From Granulicella pectinivorans (GTDB taxonomy: Bacteria > Acidobacteriota > Terriglobia > Terriglobales > Acidobacteriaceae), in NCBI RefSeq assembly GCF_900114625.1, contig NZ_FOZL01000001.1, positions 2,542,001-2,606,000 of the forward strand: a stretch of 64,000 nt of DNA. Reading direction: 5' to 3'. Below, one piece after another: positions 35,201 to 44,113 of the stretch. The position numbers were made by a program, and so were the translations under genes. The notes beneath the pieces are model-generated. The model was given only the letters and a program-made list of their open reading frames with translations. It was not told the origin of the DNA and searched no databases. Position 1 is the first letter of the stretch. Each line of letters starts with the position of its first letter.

Positions 35201-35363
35201 ATGGAGTGCCAAGGGACGCGGAACCGAGATCGAGGTGCGCGTACCCGCCAGAAGAGCCTATCTTTACTCGAACAAGCGCTTCGTATGGTGGCAACGCCTC
35301 TTACAGTTTCGCCGCACGGCGACCGGGCTGGACTCTGATCCCGATATCCTGGGCAGCAAGTGA
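32280..35363 (+). CDS. Sensor histidine kinase with periplasmic beta-propeller
   Basis: A 1027-aa membrane sensor. A signal peptide (RKLPHTVILLLVLLRVTVSS) is followed by two-component-regulator propeller repeats, seen as recurring forms such as DGYLWLGTPLGLYRFDG, GGLWIGFRLSGGI, GDIWVGTSRGLDRF and GLLWFSMSGAVY (residues about 40-640), then a Y_Y_Y domain (about 675-745), one membrane helix (TVWFYLLAILVVLMFLYLIY), a HisKA_3 dimerisation helix with the phospho-acceptor His in ARALHDTLLQSVHGL, and an ATPase domain ending GHWGLIGMRERA. The HisKA_3 type pairs with NarL-type regulators, and one is encoded convergently at 35591-36217. GTG 32280 is preferred for its AAGGA site; ATG 32259 is the alternative. 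The signal is probably a polysaccharide-related compound. Confidence 0.93.
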   Translation: MNRKLPHTVILLLVLLRVTVSSGQGPGVKPVSFFPEMKPVVAHMRWTGRDGAPGNIAAMAQTTDGYLWLGTPLGLYRFDGLQFASYPMTRMEAGLPALDIDALTADSQGGLWIGFRLSGGICHLTRDGVLTNYNAGNGRGPKSVLKIVVQGDRSVWAIADNKLLLLRGDRWVDFGKEHGLPDEPLWSLFFDSRGNIWTSARHKLFVLRPGHQTFVLYPTKTFIVVDLAEMPDGEIWLSDGWRVIRPLDPTSSEKKILVPSYTRTLIEPSGSMWMAQDYRGVSHFQAARNHKPSGPLVAESDLTSEQTNSILRDRDGDIWVGTSRGLDRFHASPLKSLRNTRVEYYPALAADAHSGVWIAMLAHPLVHASGDTLSATGREIGSSPIVCDDQGRVWLVDPLFDTLTVYDRGKMSRIPVPEEVHRVPAQSIGLDYDGAVLVSFDEFGLWRFDGQWKRVQDASLPSEHPLTVFRDKERHVWLGYPDGRILMRDEHGVHALTPQQSADLGNILTFAVFRDRLWAAGANGLAYLDHGAFQRVSLSGDAPLRGISGIVEDRYKSLWLNTSVGIVRIVASELDKLSIGQKSLEYDLLDDRQGVEGTATQIKPTPSAVEDKEGLLWFSMSGAVYSLDSEALSVRKSVPALSLQNVSMNGVSIIDREHSSTSITTSANSLKELEIDYIGIDLSSPEKVTYQYMLEGEDKVWREVGNRRQAFYTHLRPGKYRFRVRAWNGTAPWQELSTPLVFTITPAFYQTVWFYLLAILVVLMFLYLIYLLRVQYLTNLLKDRLKERSDERLRIARALHDTLLQSVHGLMLRFHFAAQTLAEDTPARQSLEAALVRADSVYQETRSQVESLRYDVAERTDLVSLIARRAQELEIEQSMTFQIVENGQRQSLNGIAQEELYRIASEALTNTVLHARATSAEVILTYDGSELLMKCCDTGIGLPPLVLASGQRTGHWGLIGMRERAATIEGKLQIWSAKGRGTEIEVRVPARRAYLYSNKRFVWWQRLLQFRRTATGLDSDPDILGSK

Positions 35364-35462
35364 AGCTGGCCGTCTCCGTACCAGCAGAGGTGCGGAGGGC
35401 AGAACGACCATCGCCATGCTTGCGGCTGCCGCCAGCATGGAATGAAGCATCTGATGAAACAT
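35301..35462 (-). CDS. Possible 53-aa small membrane protein
   Basis: A short minus-strand frame (MFHQMLHSMLAAAASMAMVV and onward) has an ideal AAGGAG ribosome site 6 bases before the ATG and one hydrophobic stretch. It overlaps the last 20 or so codons of the sensor kinase on the opposite strand. The ribosome site is the main reason to note it; it may be chance. Confidence 0.25.
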   Translation of the reverse strand: MFHQMLHSMLAAAASMAMVVLPSAPLLVRRRPASLAAQDIGIRVQPGRRAAKL

Positions 35463-35590
35463 AGACATCTCCTTAAGCGAACTCGGATGCGTCGTTCGTC
35501 ACGACTCCATGAGTATGGCCCTTGAGACTTCAAGTGGGGATGCCCCTTGCGAAGGGGAAATCCATGACTACATCGGGTATATGCGGAACC

Positions 35591-36217
35591 TTACCCCTCG
35601 ATAAAGCCGCGCTTGATTGCAATCATGACCGCATGGGTCCGGTCATTCGCCTGAAGCTTGGCGAGGATGCTCTTCATATGCCCCTTCACCGTATCTTCCG
35701 TAATGAAGAGCTTGTCCGCGACGATCTTGTTGGAAGAGCCCGCAGCTACCTCGCGCAGCACCTGTGTCTCGCGTTCCGAGAGTCTATCCGCGCTATAGTG
35801 ATTCGCGATCTCCGAGGCGATCTGCATCGGAATGTGCCGCTGCCCCGCATACGCCTGCCGGATCGTATCGATCAGTTCCGTGCGCAACATTCCTTTCAAC
35901 AGATACCCCACTGCCCCAAGCTTCAGTGCGCGCGAAGCCTGAATATCGCCCGAGTAGGTCGTCAGAATCACGATGCGAGCCTGCGGAAACTCCTTCCGAA
36001 TCTCTGCGGTGGCCTCGATCCCGTTCATCCCCGGCATCTGTAGATCCATCAAGGTTACGTCGGGTCTATATTTTCGAAAGGCTTCAATGGCTTCGTTTCC
36101 ATTGGTCGCCTCTCCCACGAGCTCCATATCGCTCTGCTGCAGCAGGGCATAGGCAATGCCGTCCCGCACGATGGGGTGATCGTCGACACAGAGAATTCTG
36201 ATCTTTTTTGGAGACAT
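35591..36217 (-). CDS. NarL/FixJ-type response regulator
   Basis: A 208-aa two-component regulator. The receiver domain (IRILCVDDHPIVRDGIAYAL) has the acidic pair DD near the start, the phospho-acceptor Asp in TLMDLQMPGMNGIEA, the conserved Thr in ILTTYSGD and the Lys in YLLKGML. The LuxR-type helix-turn-helix lies at the C-terminus: LSERETQVLREVAAGSSNKI, then TEDTVKGHMKSILAKL. ATG 36217 is chosen for its GTGAGGTTACC site; the frame runs 16 codons further without support. It lies convergent to the propeller sensor kinase at 32280-35363, its probable partner. Confidence 0.93.
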   Translation of the reverse strand: MSPKKIRILCVDDHPIVRDGIAYALLQQSDMELVGEATNGNEAIEAFRKYRPDVTLMDLQMPGMNGIEATAEIRKEFPQARIVILTTYSGDIQASRALKLGAVGYLLKGMLRTELIDTIRQAYAGQRHIPMQIASEIANHYSADRLSERETQVLREVAAGSSNKIVADKLFITEDTVKGHMKSILAKLQANDRTHAVMIAIKRGFIEG

Positions 36218-36491
36218 GGTAACCTCACGCTTCTCTGCCGGAAAACAGGAGACAGATTGAGCCAACTACGAGACAGAATATATCACGCAGGCACATGCAT
36301 CTCTCTCACCCGAAAGGGTGGATCAAAAGTGAGGTAGAACCCGGGTCGGTGCATGCATGGTTTTCTAAAGGTGTTCCGGGTTGGCGATGCGAAATTCCCC
36401 ATGTTTCACCAGAGACTTTTTGGTGGTGCAGAACGTGGGCGAATGGATGGAAAAGCTGGACAGCGTGTGGTGAACGGAGGGTCTCTTGTTC

Positions 36492-39400
36492 TCAGCGTGT
36501 GGTTCGTCCGGGGCGTTCGAGCGTCAGGCTCATGAGGCCGATGACGGAGTCGTTGGAGAGGGTGCGGAGGGTAAGATCTTTGAGTTGCCGGTTGGGGTCC
36601 AGGGGGAGGTCGAGTACGGTGGCTGCTCCGCCCGCAACTTCGCGGCCCTGACCCTTGAAGGTGGCGAGGTCGAGCAGACGAATCTGGCCTGTCCTGAGAT
36701 CGACACGCGGAGGAAGTGGCGCTTCGAGCGGGAACTGAAAGTCGTCGATGAAGTAGTCCTGCTCGATGGGCCACCATGTTTCGGGGTTGCGCAGGGCGAG
36801 ACGCGTTGAAGTCCCATCGGTATAGCGGATGACAATCTCACCGTTGTCCATGCGGCTTTGCATGAAGCTGGTCGAACCCGCCATAAGGAAGAAGGCGTGG
36901 CTTGCCCTTCCGCCGAGGGGGAACGTGACCGCGTGGGGATAGTTCTCCCATTGGGATGTAAAGACGATGTTGCGGGCTTCGGGTGCGGATGGGGTTGCGA
37001 ACGAGATGCCATCGGGCATCGTGAGCCTGTCTCCGTGGCTGGCGGCGGTGGCGCGCAGGCCGGAGTCGTCGATGACCGGCAGGGTGTTAAGGTGCCCGGC
37101 CCAGGCTCCGACGCCCTGCCAGGGCTGTTCGAGGCTGACGCCCTGTGCTCGGGGCGACAGGTACTTGCCTTTGGCAAAGATGGCGGAGACGCGATCGTTG
37201 AAATGGCCGGTGAGGTCCACGGTCTCGTAAGCCGACGCGGTGCGTAGGGCGTGCCAGTCGAAGGGTATGGGCGGGGTGGATGGTTGGATGGGTGGGATGG
37301 GTTCGGGTGCCCACCAGGTGAAGGAGCCGAGGGCCATGCGGTGGAAGTCGCCGTTGCGTGCGCCGGGTTTGGCGGTCGTGTCATCCGGATGCAGCTCGGT
37401 GCCGGACCACTCGATCTCGATATGTGCGGCTGACGTGAGCGTGGTCTGCACGACCAGGAGTGGACGGCCCGCGGCTTCAGGGTCTGAGGTCCAGTGCGCT
37501 GCAACTCCATTGATCTTGAGGCTGGCCACCCCGGTGAAGGCGGCAGGGATGCGGAGGGTGAGTTTGTTGAAGCGGCCCGCTGCGTTTTGCGTGACGTCCC
37601 AGGTGTCGGCTTTTTCTTTACGAAGGAAGCTGACGCTAAGGTCGGGGTGCGTGATGCTTGCGTGGTTCCATTGGGTGGGGAAGCCGGGCGTAATGGTGAG
37701 GGAACCGTCGAGTGCATCGGGGTGGATGCCGAAGAGACCTTCGACGATCGCTCGCGAGATAGTGCCGGCGCTGTCGCCGAAGTCGCGCTGGCTCTCCCTT
37801 CGATAGGCGTCGTACAGGTTCATGGTGCCGACATTTCCGGGGGACAGGCCCATGTACATGCTGGCGAGCAGACCGCCCTTGGCGATGACAAAGGCGTCCT
37901 GGCTGTGTCCTCCTTCCCAGAGGGCGAGCGCGGTGTTCATGTTTTCGTCGAGGACGACGTTGTTGATGGACCAGGAGTAAGGCATCCAATCGGTCTCGGA
38001 CAGGACGTGATAACGCGCGTCGTCGGGGACGCCCGGGCCCTGCACGGGGATTCGCTTCCATTTTCCGAGAAGCGCAGAGCCCATGGACCACGCTTCGCGC
38101 GGAGTTACCGCCTCTTCGTCGACCGTGTGGTAAAAGTTCCAGAGACCGTAGTCGGCATGGAGGAGTTGGTTGCCGGTGAGGTCCTTGTACTCGGCGAAGG
38201 TGCGGGCCTCGGGCATCCAGAGCAAGGTGTGCATGGCCTGGAGGATGCGGTCTGCCTCCTCCGTGTACGGTCTGGGGTCGACACCGGCGAGGACGGCGAT
38301 ACGGGCGGCCGTACGGTTGGCGTACACGTTGTAGGCAGAGCCGTAGGCGGTGCCCCCACCGTTGTAGTAGAGGTCGTCGCTGGCCCAGATGCTGGCGTAG
38401 GCCTCGTAGAGCGGCAGCTTGTCCGGTCCATACTCGCGGCGGAAGAGGCGTCGCTCCCAGGCGAGATGACGTTCGAGCACAGGCCACACTTGTCGAGCGT
38501 AGTCGCGGTCGCCGGTCCAGAGCAGATGCCGTACGAGGGCGTCGATGAAGACCATGTTCATGTCGTAGTGCGAGTTGGAGAGGTCGCCGTTGGAGTGGAG
38601 GCCGGGCTCGTTGCGCGCCATGTTGGCTTTGGGGTCAGGGCCTGGAATGACCGCAGGGATCGGCTTGCGGTTCTGGTTGGGAACCCATGTCTCGAAGTTC
38701 TCGCGGGCCCGGTCGTGCCAGCCGAGGTCGTCGAGGGCGTAGGGGCCGCGCCAGCCAAGGAGCTTGGTCCGCCAGGCAATGGCTCCGTGCATGATGGCGT
38801 GCGCGTCATCGTCCCAGAGGGCGTCGGCGACCACGTTGAGCGCTGCCATGGCGGTATCGAGATAAGGATCGGGGGTCTCGATCCTGACCTTGTCCCGCAA
38901 GGCCGCGAAGTGGCTTTCCGTCGTCGTGAAAAGGCCGGGAAGACGGTCGCGCTCGAAGGCGGGCGGCAGAGGGAGCGGCTGGCGTTTCGGCGCGCTGCCG
39001 GCAACGGGCGCGGTGACCTCGCGGTAGATGCTGAGATCCTGCGACTGCGTGGCGCCGGTGAGACGTTGGAGGGAGAGCAGCAAAGGCTTGTCCGATGCGA
39101 AGGGGGCACGACCGACGACAATGGGGTGGGTGGAGGCGGTGGTGGTCGCGGCGAGGAGCGCAGGCAGGTCGTTCCAACTGGCTGCATCCGCCAGATGCTG
39201 CTGGGTGCCGGCGGGCGTGATGCCGGCGATGTCGGCGTGCTCGCTGTGGAGCGTGAAGCCCTGGCCGGTGAACGTGAAGGTGTTGCCTTCGGCGAAGGCG
39301 GGTTGCAACTGAAAGTAATGTGAGATCGGTACGCGCTCGGTGCCGATATCGCCATCGCGTGACCCTCGTTGTCCGTTGACGCCACCGTAGGCCCAAAGGA

Positions 39401-39911
39401 GCTCGGCCCCGCCGGCGAGGTGCTGGGCCTGCGCGCGGACGATCAGGCCTTCGGTCGCGGCGTAAGCGAGGACCTCAAGGGTGATGCGGGCGTCAGGGCC
39501 GAGGATGGGGTCGGCGATGGTGTAGAGGAGTTCGCCGGGACGATAACGGGTGACGATATGCCGGGCGTCCTTGAGCCAGAGCGTCTTGCCTGCGATCGCG
39601 ATGCCAAGGCGGAGGTTGCCGCCACGGCCTGGAAGGTAGAGGGTGAACTCGGGCTTGTCGCCTCCATCGACCCGAAAGGCGGTGTTGCCGCCATAGAGCG
39701 ACCGGTTGAAGAACTCGATGCCATCCTCGATGACGAAGTCGCGGTCCTGCGGTCGATACCGCAGCGGCCTGTCGATGTTGCCGGTGAGATTGGGCTGCAG
39801 CCCGGCGGTTGCGGTGATGGCGGTGGCCTGACCGGTCTGCGCGACGGCACAGAGACTGCCGAGAACAACGGACGCGACGAGGGTCGCACGGAACAGAGAG
39901 TTGGTATGCAC
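36492..39911 (-). CDS. Large secreted DUF4450-type protein, likely glycoside hydrolase
   Basis: A 1139-aa exported protein with a GTG start behind AAAGGG and a signal peptide ending near AVAQT. An N-terminal beta-sandwich-like part (about 40-330) is followed by an (alpha/alpha)6-type barrel: DALWDDDAHAIMHGAIAW, LGWHDRARENFETWVP, DMNMVFIDALVRHLLWTGD and KLPLYEAYASIWASDDL, then a beta-rich C-terminal part (from about 755). This layout is that of six-hairpin glycosidases and of the DUF4450 family, which occurs in pectin-degradation loci. It lies divergent from the rhamnogalacturonan acetylesterase and GH35 genes, which supports a role in rhamnogalacturonan-I breakdown. The catalytic residues are not assigned. 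Confidence 0.8.
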   Translation of the reverse strand: MHTNSLFRATLVASVVLGSLCAVAQTGQATAITATAGLQPNLTGNIDRPLRYRPQDRDFVIEDGIEFFNRSLYGGNTAFRVDGGDKPEFTLYLPGRGGNLRLGIAIAGKTLWLKDARHIVTRYRPGELLYTIADPILGPDARITLEVLAYAATEGLIVRAQAQHLAGGAELLWAYGGVNGQRGSRDGDIGTERVPISHYFQLQPAFAEGNTFTFTGQGFTLHSEHADIAGITPAGTQQHLADAASWNDLPALLAATTTASTHPIVVGRAPFASDKPLLLSLQRLTGATQSQDLSIYREVTAPVAGSAPKRQPLPLPPAFERDRLPGLFTTTESHFAALRDKVRIETPDPYLDTAMAALNVVADALWDDDAHAIMHGAIAWRTKLLGWRGPYALDDLGWHDRARENFETWVPNQNRKPIPAVIPGPDPKANMARNEPGLHSNGDLSNSHYDMNMVFIDALVRHLLWTGDRDYARQVWPVLERHLAWERRLFRREYGPDKLPLYEAYASIWASDDLYYNGGGTAYGSAYNVYANRTAARIAVLAGVDPRPYTEEADRILQAMHTLLWMPEARTFAEYKDLTGNQLLHADYGLWNFYHTVDEEAVTPREAWSMGSALLGKWKRIPVQGPGVPDDARYHVLSETDWMPYSWSINNVVLDENMNTALALWEGGHSQDAFVIAKGGLLASMYMGLSPGNVGTMNLYDAYRRESQRDFGDSAGTISRAIVEGLFGIHPDALDGSLTITPGFPTQWNHASITHPDLSVSFLRKEKADTWDVTQNAAGRFNKLTLRIPAAFTGVASLKINGVAAHWTSDPEAAGRPLLVVQTTLTSAAHIEIEWSGTELHPDDTTAKPGARNGDFHRMALGSFTWWAPEPIPPIQPSTPPIPFDWHALRTASAYETVDLTGHFNDRVSAIFAKGKYLSPRAQGVSLEQPWQGVGAWAGHLNTLPVIDDSGLRATAASHGDRLTMPDGISFATPSAPEARNIVFTSQWENYPHAVTFPLGGRASHAFFLMAGSTSFMQSRMDNGEIVIRYTDGTSTRLALRNPETWWPIEQDYFIDDFQFPLEAPLPPRVDLRTGQIRLLDLATFKGQGREVAGGAATVLDLPLDPNRQLKDLTLRTLSNDSVIGLMSLTLERPGRTTR

Positions 39912-40272
39912 CGCCGGGCCCTTTCGATGGCGTCAGTCTATGGAGCGGTTGATGGCTGGGTTCGTTGGCGAAAACGGGAGCGAGGGAATGCCGGGGAGGT
40001 TTCTTTTGAGAATATGTTCCTCCTTTGGAGCATGCTGAGTATACTTCTGCCGGATGGATTTTGTCCGCTGGGATCAGCCCCGGTTGGACCGGCCAGCTGT
40101 TGGGCATGGGGGCGGCTGCTGCTTTCCTGCTGATCGGAGGGACGGTGCGGCGGTGGGGAATGATCAATACGAAAATAATTCCTCATAATAGATGCATCGC
40201 TGTAGGATGTGCGGTGCGAGCAGCACGGCTCCCGGCGGGGCTGGGGAAGATAAGGAAATGGGGAAGATCAAG
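39912..40272. promoter_or_regulatory. Divergent promoter region of the pectin locus
   Basis: 361 bp between the DUF4450-type gene (minus) and the acetylesterase gene (plus). AT-rich patches near 40020-40050 and 40165-40195 (AAAATAATTCCTCATAATAG) are the likely promoter zones. No convincing operator palindrome was found by eye. Confidence 0.35.
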
Positions 40273-41592
40273 ATGCGACAGAGGAAATACGGGTGGACGA
40301 TGCTGCTGCTGTGCGGTGTGTGTGTATCGGCTTCAGCGCAGAAGGCGATCGAGTTTACGTGCGGGAAGCAGGCCAAGGGGGCGATTTCGCTCAGCGCGGA
40401 GAAGAGGTACACCGCTCCGGCGGAGAGCGATGCGACGGGCAGACCGGCCTTCGGGTTCGATCTGGTGGCCTCTCCGGATCAGTTCGCCGGAGGTGCCTGC
40501 GCGAGCGATCATGCCTTCTTTTTTTCGGTCGCGGTTCCCGATGGCAACTACCAGGTGACCGTGGTGCTGGGTTCCGGCGCGCGCTCGACGACGACGGTAA
40601 GGGCGGAATCCCGGAGGCTCTTCGTCGATAAGAGGTCTTTGGCGGCGGGCGCTTCCGCGACCGAGGTGTTCAATGTGAATGTCCGCACGGCAGATATTGC
40701 CGGGGGAAGCGGCGTGGGCGCGAAGGTGCGGCTGAAGCCGCGCGAGATTGGTGCGCTGGACTGGGATGAGAAGCTGACGCTTGAGTTCAATGGCGAACAC
40801 CCGAGCGTGCGGTCGATCGCGGTGAGGCCGATCGGCGATGTGCCGACGGTGTATATGGCCGGGGATTCGACGATGGTCGACCAGGACAAAGAACCCTGGG
40901 CGGCATGGGGACAGATGTTGCCGGTCTTCTTCGGGCCGAGGGTGGTGATTGCGAATGAGGCGGAGTCGGGAGAGACGATTCGCAGCTTTACCGGGGAGCG
41001 CCGCTTCGACAAGATCATGTCGACGATCAAGAAGGGCGACTACCTGATCATCCAGTTTGCGCACAACGACCAGAAGAATGGATCTCCGGAGACGACGGAC
41101 TTCCAAGGTTCGCTGGCGAAGTATGTGGATGCGGTGACGGCCAAGGGCGCGCATCCGATTCTCGTGACGGCGATGAACCGGCGCACGTTCGACGCGGAGG
41201 GGCACATTACGGATTCCCTGGGGGGCTATCCGCAGGCGACGCGCGCGTTTGCCGAGGAACGTAAGCTGCCGCTGATCGATTTGAATGCCATGAGCAAGAC
41301 GCTGTATGAGGCGATGGGGCAGGATGGGACGATCAAGGCGTTCGTGCATTATCCGGCCAACACGTTTCCGGGGCAGACCACGGAGCTGAAGGATGACACG
41401 CACTTCAACTCCTATGGCGCGTACGAACTGGCGCGGGCCGTGGTCCAGAGCATGCGCGACCAGAAGATGCCGCTGGCGGCGTATCTGAAGGCGGGGATTC
41501 CGGCTTTCGATCCGGCGCATCCGGATAGCGTGGCGACGTTCGATCTGCCTCGGAGTCCGTTGTTCGAGTTGGAGAAGCCGTACGGAAAGTAG
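40273..41592 (+). CDS. Rhamnogalacturonan acetylesterase (SGNH/GDSL family, CE12-like)
   Basis: A 439-aa exported esterase. After a signal peptide (ending SASAQ) comes a carbohydrate-binding-like beta domain (about 25-185, with a FFFSVAVPDGNYQVTVVLG segment often seen before this esterase), then the SGNH domain: nucleophile block GDSTMVDQD, block III FAHNDQKNG, and the Asp-His block DDTHFNSYGA. It removes acetyl groups from rhamnogalacturonan. ATG 40273 is chosen for GGGGAAGA 6 bases upstream; ATG 40258 is an alternative. The GH35 gene follows 20 bp after its stop, so the two form an operon. Confidence 0.88.
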   Translation: MRQRKYGWTMLLLCGVCVSASAQKAIEFTCGKQAKGAISLSAEKRYTAPAESDATGRPAFGFDLVASPDQFAGGACASDHAFFFSVAVPDGNYQVTVVLGSGARSTTTVRAESRRLFVDKRSLAAGASATEVFNVNVRTADIAGGSGVGAKVRLKPREIGALDWDEKLTLEFNGEHPSVRSIAVRPIGDVPTVYMAGDSTMVDQDKEPWAAWGQMLPVFFGPRVVIANEAESGETIRSFTGERRFDKIMSTIKKGDYLIIQFAHNDQKNGSPETTDFQGSLAKYVDAVTAKGAHPILVTAMNRRTFDAEGHITDSLGGYPQATRAFAEERKLPLIDLNAMSKTLYEAMGQDGTIKAFVHYPANTFPGQTTELKDDTHFNSYGAYELARAVVQSMRDQKMPLAAYLKAGIPAFDPAHPDSVATFDLPRSPLFELEKPYGK

Positions 41593-41612
41593 CGGAGCCG
41601 GGGAGGGTGTTC

Positions 41613-43334
41613 ATGAGTATGCAAGCGATGCGTCGCGCAGGCCGGATGCTCCTGATGGTTTTCCTGGGGGCGGGCACTGCGAGTGCGCAGACCATGGCGC
41701 ATCTGGAGAAGCACGGGGCGGCGACGCAGTTGATCGTCGATGGACAACCCTACCTGGTGCTGGGCGGGGAACTCGCGAACACGGCGTCGTCGAGCATGGA
41801 GTATATGAAACCGGTGTGGCCGCGACTGGCCAGGATGCACTTGAACACGGTGCTGACGGGGATGTCTTGGGCGCAGTTTGAGCCTGAAGAGGGGAAGTAC
41901 GACTATGCGCTGGTGGACGATCTGCTGGCTGGCGCGCGGGCGCAGAACCTGAAGGTGATCTTTGTCTGGTTCGGGAGTTGGAAGAATGGGTTGTCCAGCT
42001 TCGCGCCGGCTTGGGTGAAAGCGGACCAGAGGCGATTTCCGCGGGCGGAGCTGGGGTCCGGAAGGTCGATCGAGGTACTTTCGACGCTGAGTGCGGAGAA
42101 CCTGAAGGCGGATTCCAATGCGTATCGGGCCTTCATGCATCATCTGCGCGAGGTGGACGCGGAGAAGCATACCGTGATCATGATCCAGGTCGAAAACGAA
42201 GTGGGCGTTCTGGGAGATTCGCGCGACCGGAGTCCGGCCGCGAACGAAGCATTTGCCAGAGCGGTGCCAAAGCAACTGATGGACTCTCTGCGGATGCATG
42301 TGGCGACTCTGCGGCCGGCGTTGAAGAAGGCGTGGGACGCGAACGGCGATAAGACGGATGGGACCTGGAGCGAAGTCTTCGGAAGTGGCATGGCGGATGA
42401 GATCTTCATGGCGTGGAACTATGCGCGCTACATGAACCAGGTGACGAAGGCAGGGAAGGCAGAGTATCCCGTCCCGGTGTTTACGAATACGTGGATCGTG
42501 CAGCCGGAGGACCGCGGGCCGGGAGACTATCCGAGCGGATGCCCGGAGCCGGATGTGCTGGACATATGGCGTGCCGGTGGGCCCGACATCGACATCAACG
42601 CGCCCGACATCTACCTTCCGAACTTCGCGGAGTGGGTGGCCCGGTTCCACCAGAATGGCAATCCGTTGTTTGTGCCGGAGTCGCGTGGCGACACTTCCGG
42701 CGTAGCCAATGCGTTCTATGCGATCGGCCAACACGACGCGATCGGATACTCTCCCTTTGGGATCGATAGCGTGTCGCGCCTGATGGCGGCGTCTGCGGAT
42801 CCGGAGCAAGGCGGCTCGGTCGATGTGCAGAGTCTTCCTTTGGCCAAGGGGTATGACGTGCTGGGGCAGCTTGCGCCGCTGATTCTCAAGCACCAGGGGA
42901 CTGGATCGATCGGTGCGGTCGTCCTGAACGCTGGGGAGCTGAACCGGTCCCTCAATGTGGGGCAGTACAGCGTCACGGTCAGTGCGGTTCAGAATCGACG
43001 GTCGGCGGCGGTGGCTTCCACGACCGCGGAAGCGGCACCGGCCTACGCGATGGTCATCGCGACTGGGCCGGAGGAATACGTCATCGCGGGCAGCAATGTC
43101 GAGATCACGTTCTCACCCAACACGCCGGGTCCGCCGATTGCAGGATTGGCACAGGTTCATGCTGGACACTACGCGGAGGGAGTGTGGATGCCGGGCCGGT
43201 GGCTGAACGGGGATGACGTGCTGCTGAACTATAAACTCGCCGAGGCGGCTGCGACGAACCAGTCCGGAAGCGGTCTGCGATTTGCGGCCGATGGGCCCTC
43301 CATTCAAAAGGTAAAGCTCTACCGGTACAGATAA
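41613..43334 (+). CDS. GH35-like beta-galactosidase with C-terminal DUF5597-type domain
   Basis: A 573-aa exported glycosidase. A signal peptide ends near TASAQT. The TIM barrel shows LVLGGELANTASSS, VLTGMSWAQFEPEEGKYDY, the acid/base Glu in IQVENEVGVLG and the nucleophile Glu in PLFVPESRGD; the C-terminal beta part from about residue 400 resembles the DUF5597 domain found on this subgroup. Enzymes of the family release terminal beta-galactose, for example from side chains of rhamnogalacturonan-I. ATG 41613 follows GGGGAGGGTGTTC. It lies 20 bp after the acetylesterase stop and shares its substrate theme. Confidence 0.88.
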   Translation: MSMQAMRRAGRMLLMVFLGAGTASAQTMAHLEKHGAATQLIVDGQPYLVLGGELANTASSSMEYMKPVWPRLARMHLNTVLTGMSWAQFEPEEGKYDYALVDDLLAGARAQNLKVIFVWFGSWKNGLSSFAPAWVKADQRRFPRAELGSGRSIEVLSTLSAENLKADSNAYRAFMHHLREVDAEKHTVIMIQVENEVGVLGDSRDRSPAANEAFARAVPKQLMDSLRMHVATLRPALKKAWDANGDKTDGTWSEVFGSGMADEIFMAWNYARYMNQVTKAGKAEYPVPVFTNTWIVQPEDRGPGDYPSGCPEPDVLDIWRAGGPDIDINAPDIYLPNFAEWVARFHQNGNPLFVPESRGDTSGVANAFYAIGQHDAIGYSPFGIDSVSRLMAASADPEQGGSVDVQSLPLAKGYDVLGQLAPLILKHQGTGSIGAVVLNAGELNRSLNVGQYSVTVSAVQNRRSAAVASTTAEAAPAYAMVIATGPEEYVIAGSNVEITFSPNTPGPPIAGLAQVHAGHYAEGVWMPGRWLNGDDVLLNYKLAEAAATNQSGSGLRFAADGPSIQKVKLYRYR

Positions 43335-43546
43335 AGCATCCTTGGTTGGCGAGGATCCACGCTTGGCGAAGGCCGGCGAGGCGCACGGGTGCGCGCCATC
43401 TGCGGGGCTTTGTGGGCAATGAACTCAGGAGACGCTCCGCTGGCGCGGGGATGGGGTCAGCGTGTGCCGGGACGGAACATCGTGAGACCTTCCCGCGTAG
43501 ATGCTGCCACCTGCATTAATAAATCTCAACGCGGTGCGTCATCTCT

Positions 43547-44113
43547 ATGAAGAAGCAAGAAGGTGAACCCTTGGCTGCTGCCAGCATGATCATTCCGACG
43601 ATGGAAAGCATTTCGCAACTCTTCGCGGAGCACTACCGCCGCGTGCTGCTGGCTGCTCATCGCATCACGGGCAATATGGCAGATGCGGAAGATATCGCAC
43701 AGGGTTTGTTCCTGAGGCTGGCAAGCACTGATCGACCGATCGACAACGTGGGGAGCTACCTCCATCGTGCGGCGATCAACGGAGCGCTCGACCTGCTGCG
43801 GAGGCGAAAGAGTGCAGCGACCGAGCCGCTGGATCAGGCGGTTGAGGTCGTGTCGGTCAGTCGTCGAAGCTCACCGGAGTCCGAGGTTTCAAGCCGGCAA
43901 CTGGGGGAGGCATTGCGCACTGCGATCGGGGAGTTGCCCCCAAGAGCAGCGGAGATGTTTGCCTTGCGCTACTTCGAGGAACTGGGAAACAAAGAGATCG
44001 CAACGATGATGGGAACTTCGCAGGCCGCGGTCGCTGTGACGCTTCACAACACGCGATCCAGGCTCAAGAAGCGACTTTTAGAAATGGATGGGAAGATCAA
44101 TGAGACACGATAG
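43547..44113 (+). CDS. ECF-type RNA polymerase sigma factor
   Basis: A 188-aa sigma factor of the extracytoplasmic-function size. Region 2 reads ISQLFAEHYRRVLLAAHRIT and DAEDIAQGLFLRLAS; the linker is short; region 4 reads LPPRAAEMFALRYFEELGNK and IATMMGTSQAAVAVTLHNTR. No clear ribosome site precedes the ATG at 43547; starts at 43586 or 43601 (MESISQ) are possible. Its end overlaps the next gene by 14 bp, which encodes the anti-sigma/FecR-type partner, so the two are probably co-produced and the sigma factor held at the membrane until a signal arrives. Confidence 0.9.
   Translation: MKKQEGEPLAAASMIIPTMESISQLFAEHYRRVLLAAHRITGNMADAEDIAQGLFLRLASTDRPIDNVGSYLHRAAINGALDLLRRRKSAATEPLDQAVEVVSVSRRSSPESEVSSRQLGEALRTAIGELPPRAAEMFALRYFEELGNKEIATMMGTSQAAVAVTLHNTRSRLKKRLLEMDGKINETR

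Noticed and set aside
37494..39323. 609-aa plus-strand frame across the DUF4450-type gene
   Set aside because: It is the antisense of a GC-rich gene with clear family features. The translation is Gly/Val/Glu-rich with no domain, and other antisense frames run beside it.
40333..41520. 395-aa minus-strand frame across the acetylesterase gene
   Set aside because: Antisense of a gene with SGNH motifs; composition is Arg/His-rich and unlike protein.
41412..42893. 493-aa minus-strand frame across the GH35 gene
   Set aside because: Arg/His-rich antisense frame without a ribosome site; the plus strand encodes a clear GH35 enzyme.
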